Source of the DNA: Ancylostoma caninum
Taxonomy: Eukaryota; Nematoda; Chromadorea; Rhabditida; Ancylostomatidae
Reading direction: 5' to 3'
DNA: 64,000 nucleotides
Assembly: GCA_037903475.1 (NCBI GenBank)
Contig: JBAJFG010000348.1
Coordinates: forward strand, 885,501-949,500
The notes beneath the pieces are model-generated. The model was not told the DNA's origin, ran no database searches, and worked only from the letters and a program-made list of their open reading frames with translations. Below, piece after piece: positions 59,601 to 64,000 of the stretch (its first letter is position 1; the number at the start of each line of letters is the position of its first letter). The position numbers and the translations under genes were made by a program.

Positions 59601-60998
59601 GTCTACAAACAATGCAAGAGGTGTTAAAATCTAGTCCTGTTGTGTACATTGAAAGAATCTTGCGCCGTATCTGAAAGAATCTTGCGCCGTATCTTTGAGG
59701 CGTAGTGGCACCACTGTCACTAGTTTTTTGTTCGTTGTCTCAATCAGAATTTTTAAGATTGCGTTGATGAAGAACTTCTCGGTGTCATTCTCCATTCTCG
59801 AAAAGTATTACATTACTATGCGTGCTGGAGGGTTGCAGACGAATAGGTGAAGTGTCTCTTTGTACATCTTTCCCCGTATGGATTGTGAACTATCTGATAT
59901 ATTTGTTCCTTATAAAATTCGGACTTCTTCGTGACAGATTTTTCCTTGAACATTAGCGTATAAATAAATTTTCTGGACCTTGAACCTTGAAGCACTCAGA
60001 GGCTGTTCTTATTTATTTATTGCTCCACGGGGCGCGCTCTTGCCTTCTTGAAACATAGTGGTGGTTCATGACGATCATCATTATATCGAACATTCGTCAG
60101 AAATCTGTCATCATCACGCCGCACTTTTAAAGTCTTGTGGGAAACAACTACATTAGTCTGTAAGGTTGCAGAAGTGCCCCTTCTTATCATATCTAATTTA
60201 GGATATTTCACAGTGATGGGACCTACACAGATCTTGAAGATCCTGATTCGATTACTGAAGAAGCTAAAAGGGTTGCTGGGAAGGAGGTGGATCGTGAAAC
60301 ATTGAACAAGTGAGTATTTGTAATCTTCAGAAACGTGGAAGAAGAGCTTCATAAATCATTGTCTAATCTGCTCTTCTTGTGTATGATCGCAAAGTTTGTT
60401 TATCACTTCTCTTTCATGTGGGCAATAGCATTTTTTAAACAATTATTATCCAGGTTATTCGTCCAACCCTTAAAAGAATTTCTACTGGAGTTATCTGGTC
60501 CAATGTACCATAACAACATGACAGACGTGGAATTCTGTGCGCTTACAGCTATTTTATTGTTCGATCCTAGTAAGCGTCTTTATCATGTGATTTTTTATCA
60601 TTATACGCTTTGAGTATTCTCACAAATTCATCTTTAGTCGCTTCTGGTCTGACTGAAGTTGGTAGTCGTATAGTGAGAGAGGCACGTGACCGCGTCTACA
60701 ATGACTGGTTTGGTTTTTATGATAAAAATGGCGTCCACGATATCGGTCAACGCGTCGGCAACACTATGCTTCTTCTGCCTGCTGTACAGGTTCGCTTATC
60801 CTACGCCTCATTTCAGTAGTATGTCTTTTTTTTTACACTTTGTTGAAATGAGCAGAAATTCTAGAGTTGTTGCAAGTTGAAATATTTGTTGTTTAGACAA
60901 TTGTGGAAACTACTCAAGAAAACTTTCGCCTCATACAAGTCTTCGAACTCTTTCAGTACGACAAGATCTTGGATGAACTCATGTACTTGGATACTTAA
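56670..60998 (+). CDS. Nuclear hormone receptor (nematode supplementary NHR type)
   Basis: Ligand-type transcription factor acting in the nucleus. Thirteen exons join in phase to 466 residues: 56670-56726, 57878-57991, 58048-58195, 58249-58314, 58682-58803, 58961-59015, 59142-59287, 59404-59529, 59758-59846, 60202-60309, 60454-60569, 60638-60789 and 60897-60998. The N-terminus is MADDRKDADLVAFLRQNHA. The two-finger DNA-binding domain starts GPCVVCEDPRGSIHFGVVSC, with P-box CAACSAFFRR, and ends CYCRACRLQKCLLMGMDPG. The rest is a helical ligand-binding domain (for example RRRLVYCPSSIRDIL, LKEFLLELSGPMYHN, EFCALTAILLFDP, RIVREARDRVYNDWFGFY). The last helix ends DELMYLDT; an LxxLM-like end could act as an AF-2 helix. 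Exon 1 is chosen by phase only. The exact nhr orthologue is not assigned. Confidence 0.85.
57173..57597 (-). CDS. Minus-strand reading frame with one in-frame TGA, in NHR intron 1
   Basis: From an acceptor-like TTTATAG (before 57597) the frame runs about 75 codons (IYLCSLIPIVSVKDFQNN, then MKDSQQQSDLQDIRKGVNN) to TGA at 57371. It continues in the same frame for 65 more codons (YQAHLILIENGRVSVDDPS, YRFDELLSFKRMHRTG) to a TAA at 57173. Both halves look coding. A 46 bp intron that would remove the TGA breaks the frame. It may be a young pseudogene, a readthrough case, or two exons with a splice I could not find. Family unknown. Confidence 0.35.
59651..59694. repeat. Perfect 22 bp tandem duplication in an NHR intron
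   Basis: GAAAGAATCTTGCGCCGTAT plus CT occurs twice head to tail. No differences between copies, so it is recent or an assembly duplication. Confidence 0.9.
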
Positions 60999-61633
60999 TT
61001 CATTTCTTTCACTCTTTCACTCTATAGCCATGTTTCAAGTCATTTGGTTCATCTTTTTTATAATATTCGTGACCGGATTTCAGTTGAAAGTTCTTATCCG
61101 TGCATAGCCCTCTGACGACGACCAGTTTTCCTACAGTGATTGACATAAGTGCCTGTTATTGAGTTAGCTTGCAGTTTTGACTGGAGCATACCTCTCTTGT
61201 TCACCGTTTGATATTTCTCCACCACTCCTTCTGTGATAGCGCTCTGTTACATCCTCTGACCAAAACTTTTCATGCGGTTGTAGGTCACAAATCCGCTGCG
61301 TGCTTATTGCTTTCTTATTACCCCTTGTATTCTGGCTTAGGTAGCTGTCACCAAAAATACGTTTCGCTTTATTGGAATCACATTGTTGTGAATTGGCGGC
61401 CTCTTTCATTGCGTACCTCTGTTGTGGATCTAATATTTTGTTCGTTTTCTATACATGTTGCTGCGGTTGTTAGCTTTACTATCGGGTCATGCTTGTAAAT
61501 GTATTTATGCTAGTTTCGTTTTACGCTATGATTCTACACTGATGTTTATTATCTCAGGACGGTCTAATGATTTGTATAATAAATGTGAACTTTCAAGTTT
61601 TTTCGTTGACTTTTGGAAGGTATTCTCCTTCAG

Positions 61634-62268
61634 TACATATCGGAATCTCGTACGATATTACAGCGAGTAGAACTTGTTTGCTCTGCACGAATATGTCTTC
61701 TCCAACCTGTGAACGGCAAGGTGATAGAAGTCAGCAAACCTAGAACTTATACGCCAGACAGGCTTCTTTATAGAAGTTCCCTGCTCAGTTTTGGTTGCCT
61801 TCATGTTTCATTGTTTTGGTACGACGTATCAATACCAATTGCTTTTGTTCTTCGCGGTATATGTTAAATGCATATGTAATCGGCCGCTCATGCTGTCTCA
61901 CTCTACAGCTATTCGTGATCATAGTTTGGCTTCAATTCTTGCTCGCCAATTTCCTGAAATGCCACTGAAGACTGCATTCAGGTTTTTCCGGAATGGGCTG
62001 AACAGTGAGAATGGCGGACACTGTGCGGCAGGTGAGATTTTACTAATTGACTCAATCTTTTGATATATGTGTCCCAGTAGGTTCTGTCACGTCTATTTCT
62101 GCAGCACTTACTGCCACACCATATCGTTACCCCTGTTCCGCATGTCATGGCCCATCCTTATCTCTAGTTATCAGTGGTGGACGCAGAAAGGGGGCGGGAG
62201 GTGGGCGTGGGAAAAAGTGGGGTCTCCGCCGTTTTTGGGACCCAGACAAAAATTATAATAATAAATAA
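61634..62268 (+). CDS. Unidentified gene between the NHR and rabs-5
   Basis: Three exons join in phase: 61634-61775 (SRTILQRVELVCSARICLLQ, then SKPRTYTPDRLLYR), 61909-62031 (IRDHSLASILARQFPEMPLK, then FRFFRNGLNSENGGHCAAG) and one from 62081 (SVTSISAALTATPYRYPCSA then CHGPSLSLVI). The 49 bp intron before the last exon is typical for nematodes. A MITE sits inside the last exon, so the present frame runs on into element sequence and stops at TAA 62266. Without the element the frame would stop at TAG 62417. The 5' exons are not found and the family is not recognised. A donor just before the insertion (CTAGTTATC) would make the element intronic instead. Confidence 0.4.
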
Positions 62269-62374
62269 GTAATAAAAATTATATCAAAAATAGTAATAAA
62301 AATAAACGTTTAAGAACAAGCTAGTACAAGATTTTTAAGATTTTTATTTGCCCCCCCCCCCCGCGTCCGCCATG
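62173..62374. mobile_element. MITE with 9 bp target-site duplication
   Basis: A 202 bp element with imperfect ends (GTGGTGGACGC inverted as GCGTCCGCCAT) lies between two exact copies of CTAGTTATC (62164-62172 and 62375-62383). The interior has a G-rich left part, AT-rich centre and a C run of twelve at 62351. A 9 bp duplication suits a Mutator-like mobiliser; 8 bp (hAT) is possible if one base matches by chance. Confidence 0.8.
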
Positions 62375-62618
62375 CTAGTTATCCAGGATTTCGATGAAAG
62401 ATTTGGCTGCAAGAGATAGCGGTATGAAAGGAGAGTAAATGTTGCAAAAATAAGCACGATTCACCCTACTGCACTGTATGTGGAGTGGGGTATATGTAGC
62501 GTTCAAAATAATACAATAGTGGTGTAAGAAACCACGGTTCACAAGGTGCAGAAACTTTAGTTGTAAAGGCTTTGAAATAGGTAATCAATCCCCAAATTTG
62601 ATAGGTCTGCATATAATA

Positions 62619-62668
62619 AACATGAAAGCGGCGCTGTATCTCAAACATGAAAGCGGCGCTGTATCTCA
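62619..62668. repeat. 25 bp tandem duplication upstream of rabs-5
   Basis: AACATGAAAGCGGCGCTGTA plus TCTCA is repeated twice without change, about 100 bp before the first assigned rabs-5 exon. Confidence 0.85.
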
Positions 62669-62774
62669 GTCAATCTAATCTAATGAATATGTTCTCGAAA
62701 GTTTACATCCTAAGATGTGGATAACAGAGATCTCAACTGTTTTTTTTTTATTATGGGAAAGAAATTCTGTTTAG

Positions 62775-64000
62775 GGGTTCATCTGCCCCTTTTGTATGAC
62801 TGATCTTGGCGACTTTCCCCGTCTACAAAGTCATGTCGACACCGTCCATCCGGAGAGAGGCCAAGATCTTACTGACACTGTAATTGATAATGTGAAGGGT
62901 GAGTTCATTTCCTCTTTTCATTTCGCTGCTCTTCTTCATATTAGTTAGAGACGAGAAAGGAATGAGGTTTTTAGCATGTTAGCTATACTTGTGCTTATGT
63001 TTACTAATTAAAGATTTAAGTGGTCCAGTTCTAATGTTTACTTACTGGAATAGATTTATTCAGGCTTCTTCGATAAAGCCAAAAGAGGGATGAGGATCCT
63101 TGATGCGAAGATGAGTGCGGAGCTATCACAGGTGCGCCCATTCTGCATAGTTCATGTATGAACGCTTTTTTCTTGTATTTTAAATGATTTATTTTTTATT
63201 TTTAGGTGAACATTGGTGTTTCTAACAGTGTTGCCGATCTCGCCAGTATGGCTTCCGCTGTTCATGAACGTGTTAATGAGAAAGCCAGAGTTGTGCGACC
63301 GCCCGCAGTTATTCGACCACCACCTGTTAGGGCTGAGATTGGTGTGTTTACCCGCGCTGCATTTATTTCATCTGCTAATGTTTCTGCGATAATCTAGGTG
63401 TGACACGGTCCAACACTGAGTATTTCCGGAAGGTTCGGGACTCTTCTGTTAATGAAAGTGCTGTTCGGACGAATATGTTGATTATTCGCTTGGATCGTCT
63501 GATTAATGAATGTCCTGTTGATCCAGCGAAGAGAAAAGGTATGTTCTTGACATACATACATATTTCCTCCTTCCTGTCTCAGTGTTTGCGTTGCCTCTCT
63601 TTGACTTCTTGATTAGATATATGCAAGTGTAGACCTTATAGGGGATGAATTCCATGCTACTATTTTTTTCGTATTGGAAGATTTCCATTTCCAGTTTCTA
63701 TTCAGAGTTTGAACGAGAAGTTGTACCATGGTCAGCTGATTCGGAGTCATTGCATTGCACACAGTGTGCGGCGAAGTTTGGTCTAGCAAGACGTCGCCAT
63801 CATTGCCGCCTTTGTGGACGTGTGATGTGCCATCAGTGCAGCAAATTCCTGTCGTTTCTGTCTGCCAGTAAGTTCAAGTTTTTTGTTCTTTATTACGATT
63901 CGTCGTGCATGTATGCAACTTTTCTTGTGCCATATCAATAAAATTTTCTGAATTTCAGAGGTTTAAATTAGGTAGCCGCTACACTCCTCGATGAGCATAG
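62775..64000 (+). CDS. rabs-5: Rabenosyn-5 (RABS-5) orthologue, 5' part, cut by the window end
   Basis: Rab5 effector that binds PI3P on early endosomes and supports fusion and recycling with VPS-45. Five exons join in phase: 62775-62898, 63064-63131, 63206-63341, 63398-63538 and 63706-63867. The first carries the N-terminal C2H2 finger typical of rabenosyn (GFICPFCMTDLGDFPRLQSH). A helical linker follows, with TRSNTEYFRKVR and LIIRLDRLINECPVDPAKRK, then a FYVE domain with VVPWSADSESLHCTQCAAKF and the PI3P-binding motif RRRHHCRLCGRVMCHQC. It is cut inside FYVE at donor 63868; the rest lies beyond the window. The initiator exon is not identified (a short ATG exon near 62687 with a weak donor is possible). 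The finger plus FYVE order separates it from EEA1 and other FYVE proteins. Confidence 0.85.

Noticed and set aside
1..64000. CRISPR arrays, bacterial operons, ribosome binding sites, rRNA or organelle genes
   Set aside because: None seen. Intron-rich nematode genes and AT-rich spacers show this is eukaryotic nuclear DNA; the only regular array is the minisatellite, which has no spacers.

Overview
The window looks like nuclear DNA of a clade V (rhabditid/strongylid-type, hookworm-like) nematode. Genes are cut into many short exons with GT..AG introns, several of them only 41-50 bases long. Spacer DNA is AT-rich and full of foldback and terminal-inverted-repeat elements. The recognisable proteins are nematode orthologues: VAB-7, a CUT-6-type cuticlin, a DAT-1-type dopamine transporter, a supplementary nuclear hormone receptor and rabenosyn-5 (RABS-5). 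vab-7 and cut-6 lie side by side on the same strand. As I recall, they are also neighbours on C. elegans cosmid M142, so this looks like retained microsynteny.

Layout. 1-13.1 kb: vab-7 (even-skipped homeobox, + strand) with a 6.7 kb second intron and several GC-rich intronic blocks that may be enhancers. A probable minus-strand gene ends convergently at 13.3 kb. 14.5-16.3 kb: a dead mariner and a 460 bp foldback element. 17.8-21.3 kb: mostly unassigned. 21.4-27.3 kb: cut-6 (VWA + ZP + transmembrane segment, 15 exons assembled, + strand), with MITE-like elements in two introns. 28-33 kb: foldbacks and one unidentified coding-looking fragment. 33.1-41.3 kb: dat-1 on the minus strand (16 exons assembled). 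An unidentified multi-exon gene is nested on the opposite strand in its second intron, and a 59 bp minisatellite of 15 units lies about 500 bp upstream of its first exon. 42.7-54.3 kb: repeat-rich, with a decayed Penelope-like element, MITEs, foldbacks and two GC-rich TIR elements with arrays of subterminal motifs. 54.4-64 kb: gene-dense + strand, with a small two-exon gene, a 13-exon nuclear receptor, an unidentified gene whose end carries a MITE with 9 bp target duplications, and the 5' part of rabs-5, which runs off the window.

The named genes do not form one pathway. vab-7 patterns posterior cells and motor neurons, cut-6 builds cuticle, dat-1 clears dopamine at neurons and rabs-5 acts in early endosomes. 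For the main genes I assembled exons by hand and checked that donor and acceptor phases match at every junction. That phase agreement, together with family motifs, is the main evidence. Identities rest on remembered family signatures, not on searches.
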